Source: Klebsiella oxytoca (GTDB lineage Bacteria > Pseudomonadota > Gammaproteobacteria > Enterobacterales > Enterobacteriaceae). Taken from it: a DNA stretch of 64,000 nt. The notes below the pieces were generated by a model. The model did no database searches and had not been told where the DNA came from. It saw only the letters and a program-made list of their open reading frames with translations. This document shows, piece after piece, positions 37,232-49,762 of this stretch; position 1 is the first letter of the stretch; every line of letters begins with the position of its first letter. Both the position numbers and the translations under genes were made by a program. Location: contig NZ_CP046115.1 of the NCBI RefSeq assembly GCF_009707385.1, positions 5,330,762 through 5,394,761 on the forward strand, in the 5' to 3' direction.

Positions 37232-38569
37232 ATGGAATCTCAGATCTGGGTTGTGAGCACGCTGCTGATCAGCATCGTGTTGATTGTATTAACTATCGTC
37301 AAACTGAAGTTTCACCCGTTTCTGGCGCTGCTGCTGGCAAGCTTTTTTGTCGGCGCCATGATGGGTATGAGCCCGCTGGATATGGTTAACGCCATCGAGA
37401 GCGGGATTGGCGGCACGCTGGGCTTCCTGGCGGCGGTAATTGGGCTGGGGACGATTCTCGGCAAAATGATGGAGGTCTCCGGCGCGGCTGAGCGTATCGG
37501 CCTGACGCTCCAGCGCTGCCGCTGGCTGTCCGCTGACGTCATTATGGTGCTGGTGGGACTGATTTGCGGGATCACCCTGTTCGTTGAAGTGGGCGTGGTA
37601 CTGCTGATCCCGCTGGCATTTTCCATTGCCAAAAAGACCAACACCTCCCTGCTGAAGCTGGCCATCCCGCTGTGTACGGCGCTGATGGCGGTGCACTGCG
37701 TGGTGCCGCCGCATCCGGCAGCGCTGTTTGTCGCGAATAAGCTGGGCGCGGATATCGGCACGGTGATCGTTTACGGTCTGCTGGTGGGCCTGCTGGCATC
37801 GCTGGTCGGTGGTCCGCTGTTCCTGCGTCTGCTCGGCAACCGCCTGCCGTTTAAAGCGGTTCCAGCTGAATTTGCTAACCTCGAAGTGCGCAAAGAAGAG
37901 ACCCTGCCGTCGCTTGGCGCCACGCTGTTTACGGTCCTGCTGCCAATCGGTCTGATGCTGGTAAAAACCATCGCCGAACTGAATATGACCAAAGGCGGCA
38001 CGCTGTATATGCTGCTGGAGTTTATCGGTAACCCGATCACCGCCATGTTTATCGCCGTTTTTGTGGCCTATTACGTGCTGGGTATCCGCCAGAATATGGG
38101 CATGAGTACCCTGCTGACGCATACGGAAAACTGTTTCGGGTCGATTGCCAACATTCTGCTGATTATCGGCGCAGGCGGAGCCTTCAACGCCATTCTGAAA
38201 ACCAGCGGCCTCGCCGATACGCTGGCGGTGATTCTGTCGAACCTCGATATGCACCCGATTCTGCTGGCCTGGCTGGTGGCGCTGATTCTGCATGCCGCGG
38301 TTGGTTCCGCCACCGTGGCGATGATGGGCGCAACCGCCATCGTCGCGCCGATGCTGCCGCTCTATCCCGGCGTGAGCCCGGAAATCATCGCTATCGCCAT
38401 CGGCTCCGGCGCGATTGGCTGCACTATCGTAACGGACTCCCTGTTCTGGCTGGTTAAACAGTACTGCGGGGCAAGCCTCAACGAGACGTTCAAATACTAT
38501 ACCACGGCGACCTTTATCGCTTCGCTGCTTGCACTGGCCGGTACATTCCTGCTTTCTTTCATCATCTGA
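37232..38569 (+). CDS. dsdX: D-serine transporter DsdX
   Basis: 445 residues of the GntP family of H+ symporters with about 12-14 spans. The starting segment [20 protein letters not shown], then [20 protein letters not shown] with the family P-P-H-P-A motif, and [20 protein letters not shown] match the E. coli protein. It imports D-serine (and D-cycloserine) for DsdA. AGGCGAGG is seven bases before the ATG. dsdA starts 17 bases after its end. Confidence 0.95.
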   Translation: MESQIWVVSTLLISIVLIVLTIVKLKFHPFLALLLASFFVGAMMGMSPLDMVNAIESGIGGTLGFLAAVIGLGTILGKMMEVSGAAERIGLTLQRCRWLSADVIMVLVGLICGITLFVEVGVVLLIPLAFSIAKKTNTSLLKLAIPLCTALMAVHCVVPPHPAALFVANKLGADIGTVIVYGLLVGLLASLVGGPLFLRLLGNRLPFKAVPAEFANLEVRKEETLPSLGATLFTVLLPIGLMLVKTIAELNMTKGGTLYMLLEFIGNPITAMFIAVFVAYYVLGIRQNMGMSTLLTHTENCFGSIANILLIIGAGGAFNAILKTSGLADTLAVILSNLDMHPILLAWLVALILHAAVGSATVAMMGATAIVAPMLPLYPGVSPEIIAIAIGSGAIGCTIVTDSLFWLVKQYCGASLNETFKYYTTATFIASLLALAGTFLLSFII

Positions 38570-38586
38570 GCGCAAAGAGACGTAAT

Positions 38587-39915
38587 ATGAAAAACGCTGA
38601 CATGACCACTTTAATCGCGCAGTTTCCTCTGCTGGAGGAGCTGATTGCCCTGAAAGAAACCACCTGGTTTAATCCGTCAACGACGTCGCTGGCGGAAGGT
38701 TTACCCTACGTTGGCCTGACGACAGAAGACGTTAAGGACGCCCACGCCCGGCTCGATCGTTTTGCGCCATACCTGGCGGAAGCTTTCCCGGAAACCGCCG
38801 CGACCGGCGGCATTATCGAGTCTGAGCTGGTTGCCATTCCGGCAATGAAAGCCCGGCTGGAAAAAGTCTTTAGCCAGCCCATTGACGGCGATCTGCTGCT
38901 GAAAAAAGACAGCCACCTGCCGATTTCCGGATCCATTAAGGCCCGCGGCGGTATTTATGAGGTGCTGACCCACGCGGAGAAGCTGGCGATCGGCGCGGGA
39001 TTATTAAAAACTTCCGACGACTATCGCAAGCTGCTGACTCCCGAGTTCAGGGATTTCTTTAGCCAGTACAGCATCGCCGTCGGCTCCACCGGCAACCTCG
39101 GGATGTCGATTGGTATTATGAGCGCGCGTATTGGCTTTAAGGTGACGGTACATATGTCCGCCGACGCCCGGGCGTGGAAAAAAGCCAAACTGCGCAGCCA
39201 TGGCGTAACGGTGGTGGAGTACGAAGAGGATTACGGTGTAGCGGTTGAACAAGGGCGTAAAGCCGCTGAATCTGACCCGAACTGCTTCTTTATCGATGAT
39301 GAGAACTCGCGCACCCTGTTCCTCGGTTATTCCGTGGCCGGTGAGCGGTTAAAGGCGCAGTTCGCCCGCGAAGGTCGCGTTGTCGATGCCGCACACCCAT
39401 TATTTGTTTATCTGCCGTGCGGCGTTGGCGGCGGCCCCGGCGGGGTGGCGTTTGGCCTGAAGCTGGCTTTCGGCGACCACGTCCACTGCTTCTTCGCTGA
39501 ACCGACCCATTCTCCCTGTATGCTGCTGGGGGTTTATACCGGCCTGCATGACGAAATTTCGGTGCAGGATCTGGGAATCGATAATCTGACCGCCGCCGAC
39601 GGTCTGGCGGTCGGCCGCGCTTCCGGCTTCGTTGGTCGGGCAATGGAGCGCCTGCTGGACGGGTTCTACTCTCTCGATGACCAGACCATGTACGACATGC
39701 TGGGTTGGTTAGCCGAAGAAGAAGGTATTCGCCTGGAGCCATCCGCCCTGGCCGGTATGGCCGGGCCGCAGCGGGTCTGCGCCAGCCAGGCGTATCAGCA
39801 GATGCACGGCTTCACCGCTGAGCAGATGCGCAATGCGACCCATCTGGTGTGGGCGACCGGCGGCGGCATGGTGCCGGAAGAAGAGATGGCGCAGTATCTG
39901 GCGAAGGGTCGGTAA
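38587..39915 (+). CDS. dsdA: D-serine ammonia-lyase
   Basis: 442 residues. DsdA converts D-serine to pyruvate and ammonia with PLP, which removes a toxic metabolite from urine and diet. The PLP-lysine is Lys118 in [17 protein letters not shown], the same number as in E. coli. The phosphate-binding glycine loop is [16 protein letters not shown], and the C-terminal [16 protein letters not shown] is typical. Length and order (dsdC divergent, dsdX, dsdA) are standard. A rho-independent terminator starts 22 bases after the stop. Confidence 0.97.
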   Translation: MKNADMTTLIAQFPLLEELIALKETTWFNPSTTSLAEGLPYVGLTTEDVKDAHARLDRFAPYLAEAFPETAATGGIIESELVAIPAMKARLEKVFSQPIDGDLLLKKDSHLPISGSIKARGGIYEVLTHAEKLAIGAGLLKTSDDYRKLLTPEFRDFFSQYSIAVGSTGNLGMSIGIMSARIGFKVTVHMSADARAWKKAKLRSHGVTVVEYEEDYGVAVEQGRKAAESDPNCFFIDDENSRTLFLGYSVAGERLKAQFAREGRVVDAAHPLFVYLPCGVGGGPGGVAFGLKLAFGDHVHCFFAEPTHSPCMLLGVYTGLHDEISVQDLGIDNLTAADGLAVGRASGFVGRAMERLLDGFYSLDDQTMYDMLGWLAEEEGIRLEPSALAGMAGPQRVCASQAYQQMHGFTAEQMRNATHLVWATGGGMVPEEEMAQYLAKGR

Positions 39916-39936
39916 CCCTCCAGGCAGGTAAACACC

Positions 39937-39969
39937 ATGGCGACGAAGGCTCTCTCGTCGCCATTTTTT
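39937..39969 (+). terminator. dsdXA terminator
   Basis: ATGGCGACGA / TCGTCGCCAT perfect 10-bp stem with an 8-base loop (39947-39954) and a TTTTTT tail. It overlaps the stop end of the convergent yidF, so one hairpin may serve both. Confidence 0.92.
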
Positions 39970-40498
39970 AGCGCAGCAGATGCATCAGCTCTACCGGCGA
40001 GCGGTGCTGATTGAGTAAATCGCGCAGAACGCGCATATAGGGCGCGCTCCAGCTATAAAACTGCCGGTACCCCTCGCACAGCGCATTGGAGCCATCCTCC
40101 AGACGCACCTGTGGGCAGCCCCCACCGCATAATCTCAACCAGGCGCAGCCAGCGCACGCTGGCCCTGGGGGGTTATCAGCATAGTGCACCGTCTCACCGC
40201 GCCAGGCGCGCAGAGTGGCTTCAAACAGCGGCACAACAATGCGGTTAGCGTCTTCTTTAACCCAAATAGCGAATACCGCGCAGAGGAAATCTCCCCACAG
40301 CCGGGCGTCTGCGGGCTGTAGATGAGGAATGAATTTGATAGCTATCGCTCCCTGCGCGCTCAGCTGGTGGTAGACGCGTTCGGGCCGTTCACACTCCTGA
40401 CGATGGATAATCACTTCCTGTACGGGGATATCACTCACCTGAGATTTGCAGTTGCCGCAGTGCCGATCGTCACCGTAGTCGGCCTGACATCCTGTCAT
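39968..40498 (-). CDS. yidF: YidF, orphan SPASM-domain protein
   Basis: 176 residues. The C-terminal cluster CAGCAWLRLCGGGC has the CX2CX5CX3C spacing of SPASM domains, which bind auxiliary iron-sulfur clusters in anaerobic sulfatase-maturating enzymes (anSME). No radical-SAM CX3CX2C core is present, so this is not a complete maturase; another Cys cluster (CQADYGDDRHCGNC) is at the N-terminus. E. coli YidF has the same layout (E. coli also has the sulfatase yidJ nearby, absent here). The gene is 4-base coupled to yidG (ATGACATGA overlap). Function unknown; the clusters suggest an iron-sulfur or zinc protein that lost its partner. Confidence 0.88.
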   Translation of the reverse strand: MTGCQADYGDDRHCGNCKSQVSDIPVQEVIIHRQECERPERVYHQLSAQGAIAIKFIPHLQPADARLWGDFLCAVFAIWVKEDANRIVVPLFEATLRAWRGETVHYADNPPGPACAGCAWLRLCGGGCPQVRLEDGSNALCEGYRQFYSWSAPYMRVLRDLLNQHRSPVELMHLLR

Positions 40499-40857
40499 GT
40501 CACATCCTTAATAAACAAAATCACCTGTCTTATGTGGGTGATAGCAAACAACAATGACAGGGAAAGTACTGCGAATGCGATCAAAAATTTGTCACGAACC
40601 GCCTGCGGCTGAGCAAAATCGCTCTGCTCGACGTTCATCAAATTGCGGCTGCGGGTATAGCGCCAGAGGAGAACGGCGACGAACGGCAATATGCCCAGAG
40701 AGATCCAGAACGGCAGCCCCGCCTGATGCCAGTGGTGCCTGATTGCCAGCGCCAGCAGCGCGCCATAGCCTAAGAGAGTACGAAACCAGGCCAGCGATGT
40801 GCGCTCCGGCTGGAGACCGGGATCGCGCTCGCGGCGCGCCCGACGATTATCCGGCAT
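40495..40857 (-). CDS. yidG: YidG, DUF202 inner-membrane protein
   Basis: 120 residues with three predicted spans. The N-terminal soluble part carries the DUF202 signature LQPERTSLAWFRTLLGYGAL, conserved in YidG/YidH. Function unknown; DUF202 proteins are small integral membrane proteins of bacteria and yeast vacuoles. It sits between yidH (upstream) and yidF (downstream) with a stop/start overlap on each side, so the three form one operon as in E. coli. Confidence 0.92.
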   Translation of the reverse strand: MPDNRRARRERDPGLQPERTSLAWFRTLLGYGALLALAIRHHWHQAGLPFWISLGILPFVAVLLWRYTRSRNLMNVEQSDFAQPQAVRDKFLIAFAVLSLSLLFAITHIRQVILFIKDVT

Positions 40858-41194
40858 AGAGTACCAACGCCATCACCACCACGATAACGATGGTCAGCAA
40901 AATGCTGATCAGCAGCAAAGTGCGGGTATAAGGCAGGTCCTGCTTAAGCCGCATCGCCTTTTCGTTACTCAGCCAGCGTAAATAGCCGTAGATCGCCAGC
41001 CCGCCGGCAAACAGGCACAGCAGCAGGGCGAGAATTTCACGAATCAGCGGCGTGGCGAAATCTGGCGCCAGCTGGTCCAGCCCGACGCCACCGGCCAGAA
41101 AGCCGAGCGAAGTGCGGATCCATGCCAGAAAAGTACGTTCATTGGCCAGCGAGAAGCGGTAATCCGGAGCTTCGCCAAGACGGGATATTTTCAT
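40847..41194 (-). CDS. yidH: YidH, DUF202 inner-membrane protein
   Basis: 115 residues, three predicted spans, beginning MKISRLGEAPDYRFSLANER, with the DUF202 signature ANERTFLAWIRTSLGFLAGG. It is a paralogue of YidG. Function unknown. A GTG three bases earlier (41197) is in frame, but AAGGAG sits five bases before the ATG at 41194, which is preferred. First gene of yidHGF, overlapping yidG by 11 bases. Confidence 0.93.
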   Translation of the reverse strand: MKISRLGEAPDYRFSLANERTFLAWIRTSLGFLAGGVGLDQLAPDFATPLIREILALLLCLFAGGLAIYGYLRWLSNEKAMRLKQDLPYTRTLLLISILLTIVIVVVMALVLYAG

Positions 41195-41296
41195 CACGAC
41201 TCCTTGATGGGTTCCCGGTTGCGTAAAATACCGCCGATTCTACCTGACTGCCAAAGCGGAAGGCATCAATAATCACCCCTTCTCAGAGAAAGTTCA

Positions 41297-41330
41297 GGCC
41301 TGATAGCTTGTTAAGTCAGGCTATCAGGCC
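41297..41330. terminator. Perfect hairpin between aglB and yidH
   Basis: GGCCTGATAGC / GCTATCAGGCC is an 11-bp perfect stem with a 12-base loop, between the end of the aglAB operon and yidH. The T run lies on the plus-strand side (CCCTTTT), so for the aglAB transcript (minus) it has a poor U tail. It is a likely mRNA 3'-end hairpin. A second imperfect hairpin (GACCG-CATCC / GGATG-CGGTC, 41349-41373) lies nearer the aglB stop. Confidence 0.6.
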
Positions 41331-41382
41331 CTTTTGCGCCCTCAGACGAAGACCGACATCCTGTGGATGCCGGTCAGCAGGA

Positions 41383-44324
<2,942 letters not shown>

Positions 44325-44382
44325 TTGAAAATCCTCATGTAACAACTTTTAGGGTGAGTGGCCTTATTCATACCCGGCATAG

Positions 44383-44400
44383 TTCACGTACAACGGTGAA
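44383..44400. promoter_or_regulatory. Candidate YidP operator
   Basis: TTCAC-GTACAACG-GTGAA is an inverted repeat with a GTAC core, 60 bases upstream of the EIICB start. The rest of the 340-base gap is AT rich. Operator role for the divergent GntR regulator is inferred only from position. Confidence 0.35.
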
Positions 44401-44664
44401 TTATTCAGGGCAACTATTTGTACTGGCCTGAAACGAGGATAGAAATTTGCCCTGGCGGCAACATGCAGCGCGGTTTCGATTCGTGATCCCTTTCATGGTT
44501 TTAATTACGCCAATGTTATCTACTTTTTTATAAAAAATTAGACATGGTAAGTTGAGTTTATTGAGTCACCATAAAAAAAAGGTTTATGTTTCTATATTTA
44601 ATTAATTTATATAGATAAATTACTATTCAGCATTGCTTGCCACTTTTTAAATAGAGGTCTACAG

Positions 44665-45411
44665 GTGATCTATAAATCTATCGCCGACAGGTTGCGTCTA
44701 CGGCTGAATTCCACCGATTTCGTCGTCGGCAGCCCGCTACCGAGCGAAAAAAAGCTGGCGGAAGAGTTCGGCGTTGCGCGCATGACCATCCGCAAAGCTA
44801 TCGATCTGCTGGTCGAATGGGGGCTGGTGGTGCGTCGGCACGGCTCCGGTACCTATGTCGCCCATAAAGACCTCCATCATGAAACGGCCAATCTCACCGG
44901 ACTGGCCGAGATCCTGCGCAAGCAGGGAAAAGTGGTCGTGAGCCATGTCCTGAGTTTTGAAGTCATGCCTGCCCCTCCGGCTATCGCCAGCCTGCTGCGA
45001 ATACAAATTGATGAACGGATCTACTTCTCGCGCCGGGTGCGCTATGTCGATAGCAAACCGCTAATGCTCGAAGACAGCTATATGCCGGTGAAGCTGTTTC
45101 GCAATCTGTCGCTGGTGCATCTGGAGGGGTCGAAGTTCGATTACATTGAGAAGGAGTGTGGGATAACCATCAGCGGTAACTATGAAACGCTGTCGCCAGT
45201 GCTGGCGGACAAGCAGCTGGCGCAGTCGATGAACGTACCGGAACAAACGCCGCTGCTGCGTATTACCTCTCTTTCCTACAGCGACAGCGGCGAATTTCTT
45301 AACTACTCGGTGATGTTCCGTAACGCCAGCGAGTATCAGGTGGACTACCATCTGCGGCGCGTCCAGGCGGAAAATCCGTTAACCTATCCCCCAAAACAGC
45401 ACCGCCAGTAG
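44665..45411 (+). CDS. yidP: YidP, GntR/UTRA-family regulator
   Basis: 248 residues. The start is a GTG at 44665 with AGAGG nine bases upstream. A GntR winged helix ([60 protein letters not shown]) is followed by a UTRA domain (about 85-235). UTRA regulators like TreR and YidP bind sugar phosphates. Divergent from aglAB, as yidP is from glvCBG in E. coli, so a role as its inducer-released repressor is likely. Its 3' end overlaps yidE by 33 bases. Confidence 0.92.
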   Translation: MIYKSIADRLRLRLNSTDFVVGSPLPSEKKLAEEFGVARMTIRKAIDLLVEWGLVVRRHGSGTYVAHKDLHHETANLTGLAEILRKQGKVVVSHVLSFEVMPAPPAIASLLRIQIDERIYFSRRVRYVDSKPLMLEDSYMPVKLFRNLSLVHLEGSKFDYIEKECGITISGNYETLSPVLADKQLAQSMNVPEQTPLLRITSLSYSDSGEFLNYSVMFRNASEYQVDYHLRRVQAENPLTYPPKQHRQ

Positions 45412-47040
45412 CTGCGGCGTGATAATACGTAAGAACATCACCAGCGGATAAACCGTCGCGTAGGAGAGCGCTGCCGCGCCGCTGGTGGCATGCAGGTTGT
45501 TGGCAAAAGCCAGCGCCGGCGGGTCAGTCATTGAGCCGGCCAGCATGCCGCACAGGGTCAGGTAGTTCATCTTCGCAAACATACGCGCCAGAATACCCAC
45601 CGCCAGCAGCGGTATAGCGGTGATAAAGATGCCGTAGGCAATCCAGCTCATGCCGTCGCCTTCAATCAGCGTCGCCACAAAATCGCCGCCTGATTTCAAC
45701 CCAACTACCGCCAGGAACAGCACAATGCCCAGCTCACGCAGCGCAAGGTTAGCGCTGGGCGGCATAAACCAGTACAGCTTGCCGATGCAGCCGATACGCC
45801 CGAGGATCAGCGCCATAATCAGCGGCCCTCCCGCCAGGCCCAGCTTCAGCGCCGCCGGGAATCCCGGAATAAACAGCGGAATTGAACCCAGCAGCACCCC
45901 TAAACCAATACCAATAAATACCGGCAGCATTTGCACCTGCTGCAGCTTTTGCTCCGCATTGCCAAGCTCAGCGGCAACCGCGTCAATCGCCTCCGGCCGG
46001 CCAACGAGGTTAAGAATATCACCGAACTGCAGGCTGGCATTGCTACCGGCGACCAGCTCAACCCCGGCGCGATTTAGGCGTGATATCACCACGTCATAGC
46101 GCTGTTTAAAGTGCAAATCGCGAATTCTTTTGCCTAACACTTTTTCGTTGGTGACCACCACGCGCTCAACTTTCAGATCGGTGCCGCGAGTGGAGAGCGA
46201 AGTGGAAACTTCCTTACCAATCACCAGCTGAGCGTTACGCAAATCCTCCGCTCTCCCGACCAGATGCAGCAGGTCGCCAAGCTGAATCAGAGTCGTGGAC
46301 GCGGGCACCATCAGCATCTCTTCACGCTTGAGACGCGAACAAATCAGCTTATCGCTGTTAAGCATCGGGATATCCCGAATTGCCATATTGTTCAGGTTAG
46401 GGTTTTCGACCTGTACGTTGATGGTCTTAAGATGCGCATTACCGCTGCCGTTGTTCTCATCAAACAGCTGAGCCTCTTTTTCAACGTTGATGCGAAAAAA
46501 CAGCCGGACCAGCCACATGGTCAGTAAAATACCGCAAATGCCGAACGGATAGGCCATGGCATAGCTCATCCCCATCTGATCGACGGTATCAAGCGGTACG
46601 CCAAGGTCGCGGAGAATCTGCTGGCCAGCCCCCAGCGCAGGCGTATTGGTTACCGCGCCTGAAAAGATACCCAGCACCACGGGAAGAGGGATATCGAACA
46701 GTTTATGCAGGACCGCGGTGACCAGACCGCCGAGAATCACAATCAAAATCGCAAACAGGTTAAGCCGCAGGCCGGAGACGCGCAGCGAGGCGAAGAAGCC
46801 CGGCCCCACCTGGATGCCGATGGTATACACGAACAGAATCAGGCCAAATTCCTGAATAAAGTGCAGCATTGGGCTGCTGAGCGTAATACCGGCCTGGTCC
46901 ACAAAGTGGCCGACGATGATACCGCCAAACAGCACGCCTCCGATGCCAAAGCCGACACCGCGCACTTTTACATTGCCGATCCACAATCCGACTACCGCAA
47001 CCAACGCCAATACGCTAACGGTCAATGCTATATCACTCAT
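45379..47040 (-). CDS. yidE: YidE, AspT/YidE/YbjL-type antiporter
   Basis: 553 residues from the ATG at 47040, with GGAAGAG as ribosome site. An upstream in-frame extension to 47121 is hydrophilic and has no family support. Two blocks of about five hydrophobic spans (1-165 and 380-550) flank two cytosolic TrkA_C (RCK_C) domains (about 200-375, e.g. [16 protein letters not shown]). This is the layout of AspT-like exchangers; substrate unknown. E. coli yidE has the same neighbours (yidP, ibpB). The stop is inside the end of yidP, with a 33-base convergent overlap. Confidence 0.92.
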   Translation of the reverse strand: MSDIALTVSVLALVAVVGLWIGNVKVRGVGFGIGGVLFGGIIVGHFVDQAGITLSSPMLHFIQEFGLILFVYTIGIQVGPGFFASLRVSGLRLNLFAILIVILGGLVTAVLHKLFDIPLPVVLGIFSGAVTNTPALGAGQQILRDLGVPLDTVDQMGMSYAMAYPFGICGILLTMWLVRLFFRINVEKEAQLFDENNGSGNAHLKTINVQVENPNLNNMAIRDIPMLNSDKLICSRLKREEMLMVPASTTLIQLGDLLHLVGRAEDLRNAQLVIGKEVSTSLSTRGTDLKVERVVVTNEKVLGKRIRDLHFKQRYDVVISRLNRAGVELVAGSNASLQFGDILNLVGRPEAIDAVAAELGNAEQKLQQVQMLPVFIGIGLGVLLGSIPLFIPGFPAALKLGLAGGPLIMALILGRIGCIGKLYWFMPPSANLALRELGIVLFLAVVGLKSGGDFVATLIEGDGMSWIAYGIFITAIPLLAVGILARMFAKMNYLTLCGMLAGSMTDPPALAFANNLHATSGAAALSYATVYPLVMFLRIITPQLLAVLFWGIG

Positions 47041-47138
47041 CGTCTCTTCCCTGTGTATAACATTACGAATAAAACGGATTATGACCGGTACAGCATGGAC
47101 TGTATGCTGCCTGGCGCACAATAATCACGGGATCAGCT

Positions 47139-47966
47139 CTACGACTCTGAAGCACCTTTCTTTTTCGCGGCGATTTTCAGTTGCTGAATACTTTTCTCCG
47201 GGGAAGGGAGCGCTTCAGGCATCGTGCCGCCAAGATCTTTGATAGTCTGACGCACTTTTTGCCCAACTTCATAATGGGTTTGATTCGCCAGCTGCTTCGT
47301 ATCAACCTCATCACGGCGTAGTTTTTCTTCCGTTTGAGTAGCGCGAAACAGGTTGGCAGCAAGTTCAGTAGATCCCATATAGTCGAGGATTTTTTGGCTT
47401 TTCTTTAGCCCTTTACGCTCATGAATCGCTTTTTGATCCAGGCCACCGTAGAGACCTTTATAGCCGTGATTCTGGAAGATAGCGAAATCCAGCGTTGTCT
47501 CCACGCCAGCCAGCTGGGCCGTTTCAACCAGATGTTTATTATGTTCTGTGAGTTCATTGCGCAAGAACAGTCGCTTTTCATCCTCTCGCAGAGATTTAAA
47601 TGTCCGATCGTCTTCCAGCTCCTGGCGCCGGGTTTGTAAAGCAAAATAGGTTTGCCCCGCGGCAATCACCGGCTTCGACGGATCGCCATTTTGCACAACC
47701 AGATAGCAGGCGTAGCGGGAGAGATGAACATCTTCAAGAGCCCTGCTGGCACCAGAGCCTAATTCAACCATTTTGTTGGACTCAACAAAATGGTTGGCGG
47801 CTAGCTGACCGCTCGCTTCACATGCAATGACCGCTTTTGAAATTACCTTCTGAAAATTCCTCCACTCTTTATAATCCAGCAAAGGTCCCAGATTTCGGGC
47901 AGACCAATACTCTCTCCCTGCCTCATCTTTATTTTTAATCGCTTCAAACGGCTGCTGTTCGTTCAT
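47139..47966 (-). CDS. dinD: DNA damage-inducible protein D
   Basis: 275 residues. The Bro-N-like/DinD sequence is YWSARNLGPLLDYKEWRNFQ, KVISKAVIACEASGQ, YACYLVVQNGDPSKPVIAAGQTYFA and LVETAQLAGVETTLDFAIFQ; the end is basic (KKKGASES). In E. coli DinD is SOS-induced and binds RecA filaments, inhibiting strand exchange. Here it lies between ibpB and yidE, not near pyrE/ligB as in E. coli, which suggests mobility. AGGGATATGTA precedes the ATG. I find no canonical SOS box in the 138-base upstream interval. Confidence 0.93.
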   Translation of the reverse strand: MNEQQPFEAIKNKDEAGREYWSARNLGPLLDYKEWRNFQKVISKAVIACEASGQLAANHFVESNKMVELGSGASRALEDVHLSRYACYLVVQNGDPSKPVIAAGQTYFALQTRRQELEDDRTFKSLREDEKRLFLRNELTEHNKHLVETAQLAGVETTLDFAIFQNHGYKGLYGGLDQKAIHERKGLKKSQKILDYMGSTELAANLFRATQTEEKLRRDEVDTKQLANQTHYEVGQKVRQTIKDLGGTMPEALPSPEKSIQQLKIAAKKKGASES

Positions 47967-48061
47967 TACATATCCCTTGTTTCAGTTAGCCAATAAAATC
48001 TGATCATTTTTTAAACTGAAACATCTGTTGCAGCAAGGGAATTTAATGCGCTCTCGCGCAC

Positions 48062-48090
48062 AAAAAAGCCCCGAAAATCGGGGCTTTATA
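48062..48090 (-). terminator. ibpAB terminator
   Basis: AAAGCCCCGATTTTCGGGGC followed by TTTTTTG on the minus strand: a strong rho-independent terminator 15 bases after the ibpB stop, in front of dinD. Confidence 0.95.
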
Positions 48091-48104
48091 AGTGATTCGC
48101 TTAA

Positions 48105-48533
48105 TCAGCTATTTAGCGCGGGGCGTTCGCTGATGGCGATATGCTGCGGAGCTATCTGTTCCGGCTCATTGCGGGTCAAATCGATATGCAGCAGGCCGTT
48201 GGTAAAGGTGGCCCCGGAGACTTCCATATTTTCGGCCAGCGTGAAGCTCAGGCTAAACGCCTGGTTAACCAGCCCCTGATGCAGCCATTTGGTCTCTTTT
48301 TCCGGCTGCTGCGGCGCGCCTTTTACCGTCAGGCGCGTACCTTCAAGCTGGATATCCAGATCTTCCTGGCGGAAACCGGCCAGCGCAAGGGCAATGCGAT
48401 AGTGGTTGTCGTCGCTTTTTTCGATGTTATAGGGCGGGAAGCTCTGGCTGTCACCGGCGGTTTGCAGCGCGTTGGCCAGTTTGTCAAAACCGATCCATTG
48501 ACGCAGCAGCGGGGATAAATCGTAGTTACGCAT
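48105..48533 (-). CDS. ibpB: Small heat-shock chaperone IbpB
   Basis: 142 residues. [20 protein letters not shown] at the N-terminus, the alpha-crystallin domain (about 35-125) with the L-x-I/V-x-G-like stretch [14 protein letters not shown], and the [13 protein letters not shown] motif at its end. IbpB binds aggregated proteins together with IbpA and passes them to ClpB/DnaK. Second gene of ibpAB, 117 bases after ibpA, with AGAAGGAG as a ribosome site. A translational thermometer in the intergenic leader is known for E. coli and may hold here. Confidence 0.97.
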   Translation of the reverse strand: MRNYDLSPLLRQWIGFDKLANALQTAGDSQSFPPYNIEKSDDNHYRIALALAGFRQEDLDIQLEGTRLTVKGAPQQPEKETKWLHQGLVNQAFSLSFTLAENMEVSGATFTNGLLHIDLTRNEPEQIAPQHIAISERPALNS

Positions 48534-48650
48534 TGTGTTTCTCCTTCTAAGAAGCGAGTTGATATCTGCAAATCCTGTGGATTCGCATTTGCCCCCTGAC
48601 GGCAGGCAGATTTTGGAATTAATACCGGGCCGCCCTGGCGGCCCTAAAAA

Positions 48651-49064
48651 TTAGTTAATCTCGATGCGGCGCGGTTTATTCGCTTCGGGAATAACGCGCT
48701 CGAGGTCGATATACAGCAGACCGTTTACCAGATTGGCACCGCGAATATGGATATTTTCCGCAAGCTGGAATTTACGCTCAAAATTGCGTTCAGCGATGCC
48801 CTGATACAGATAAGTACGCTCTTTTTGCTCGGCGGCGTGGGCGCCTTTAACGATCAGCAGATTATCCTGAGCGGTAATTTCCAGTTCGCTCTCGGCAAAA
48901 CCGGCAACGGCAATCGCGATGCGGTAGTTGTTCTCGTCTACTAATTCAACGTTGTACGGAGGATAACCGCCATTACTTTGACTTTGATTATTTTCTAACA
49001 GATTGAAAAGGCGATCGAAACCAATAGCAGAACGATACAACGGGGAGAGATCGAAATTACGCAT
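48651..49064 (-). CDS. ibpA: Small heat-shock chaperone IbpA
   Basis: 137 residues, [20 protein letters not shown], alpha-crystallin domain with [20 protein letters not shown] and [20 protein letters not shown]. IbpA binds misfolded proteins on heat or oxidation and mediates small aggregates ready for reactivation. First gene of ibpAB; a sigma-32 promoter and ROSE-like leader precede it. The ribosome site AGGAG is in the region TCAGGAGCTATATATTATG. Confidence 0.98.
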   Translation of the reverse strand: MRNFDLSPLYRSAIGFDRLFNLLENNQSQSNGGYPPYNVELVDENNYRIAIAVAGFAESELEITAQDNLLIVKGAHAAEQKERTYLYQGIAERNFERKFQLAENIHIRGANLVNGLLYIDLERVIPEANKPRRIEIN

Positions 49065-49162
49065 AATATATAGCTCCTGAAATCAGCGAGAATTATCTGA
49101 CCTTCCATCATGGACAGGCCGTTATTACCCGGAATACCCATTCGGCGTATTCCTGCGGACAC
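49065..49162 (-). promoter_or_regulatory. ROSE-like RNA thermometer in the ibpA leader
   Basis: The 5' leader of ibpA on the minus strand has several small hairpins and ends with TCAGGAGCTATATATTATG, very like the E. coli ibpA ROSE element, where the ribosome site pairs with an upstream strand and melts at heat-shock temperatures. Structure judged by similarity and length (about 100 nt), not computed. Confidence 0.75.
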
Positions 49163-49169
49163 ATTCCTA

Positions 49170-49197
49170 AAATGGGTCTATCCGTGGCCTTTTCAAG
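49170..49197 (-). promoter_or_regulatory. Sigma-32 promoter of ibpAB
   Basis: On the minus strand CTTGAAA (49191-49197), 14-base gap, then CCCATTT (49170-49176): an almost exact match to the heat-shock consensus CTTGAAA-N13-15-CCCATNT. Confidence 0.93.
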
Positions 49198-49429
49198 GGG
49201 AAAAAAGCAATTTTTTTTGCAGTTTGCGGTCTATTGCTTAGACTGGAGTGACAGCACAAAAGGCAAAGTGCGACGCCTGCCACAGTGCAGTGCAATCGCG
49301 CTATGCATCCATGGATTGGCCCGATATAACCGATAGGTACGCGATTGTTCAGATGACTTCTGGTGAACTGAGTTCTGAATGATTTTGCACACACAAGGTT
49401 CTATCAACGCCCGTAACGATGACGGAAAA

Positions 49430-49762
49430 ATGATGAAAAACGGTCTGTTAAAGCTGGTCCTGCTCAGCGGGATGATAAGTTTGGGCGGTTGCTCCAGCGT
49501 AATGTCACATACTGGCGGCAAGGAAGGAACCTACCCGGGAACGCGCGCCAGCGCGCAAATGCTCGGAGATGATGACGCCAACTGGGGCACGAAATCCCTT
49601 GTGGCACTGGATATGCCGCTCACTGCCGTCATGGATACCCTGCTTCTGCCGTGGGATATATTCCGTACCGACAGTTCGGTCAAATCCCGCGTGGAAAAGA
49701 GCGAGAAAGAGACGCTGGCGACCAATTCAGTGATCCCGCCAGCACAAATGCCTAACCCATAA
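49430..49762 (+). CDS. yidQ: YidQ, DUF1375 lipoprotein
   Basis: 110 residues from the ATG at 49430 (a second ATG follows directly); the frame extends upstream to 49379 without a signal peptide. The lipoprotein signal (MMKNGLLKLVLLSGMISLGG) ends with the lipobox LGGC-SS, and the Ser after Cys directs it to the outer membrane. The mature part carries the DUF1375 segment HTGGKEGTYPGTRASAQML and DMPLTAVMDTLLLPWDIFR. Similar to E. coli YidQ. Function unknown. Divergent from ibpA; its stop is directly adjacent to the convergent yidR stop. Confidence 0.93.
   Translation: MMKNGLLKLVLLSGMISLGGCSSVMSHTGGKEGTYPGTRASAQMLGDDDANWGTKSLVALDMPLTAVMDTLLLPWDIFRTDSSVKSRVEKSEKETLATNSVIPPAQMPNP

Noticed and set aside
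37289..38575. Long open frame (428 codons) on the minus strand across dsdX
   Set aside because: Antisense shadow of dsdX: composition is Gln/Arg/His rich and has no domain, signal or ribosome site, while the plus strand reads a clear GntP-family transporter.
39968..40498. Reading yidF as a complete anaerobic sulfatase maturase
   Set aside because: The radical-SAM CX3CX2C motif and TIM-barrel region are missing; only the SPASM cluster is present.
44479..44496. CRP site TCGTGA-N6-TCATGG between aglA and yidP
   Set aside because: Only part of each half matches the consensus; too weak to list as a feature.
47967..48104. LexA box candidate upstream of dinD (CTGAAACATCTGTTGCAG)
   Set aside because: CTG and CAG are 12 bases apart, not 10, and the centre is not AT alternating.
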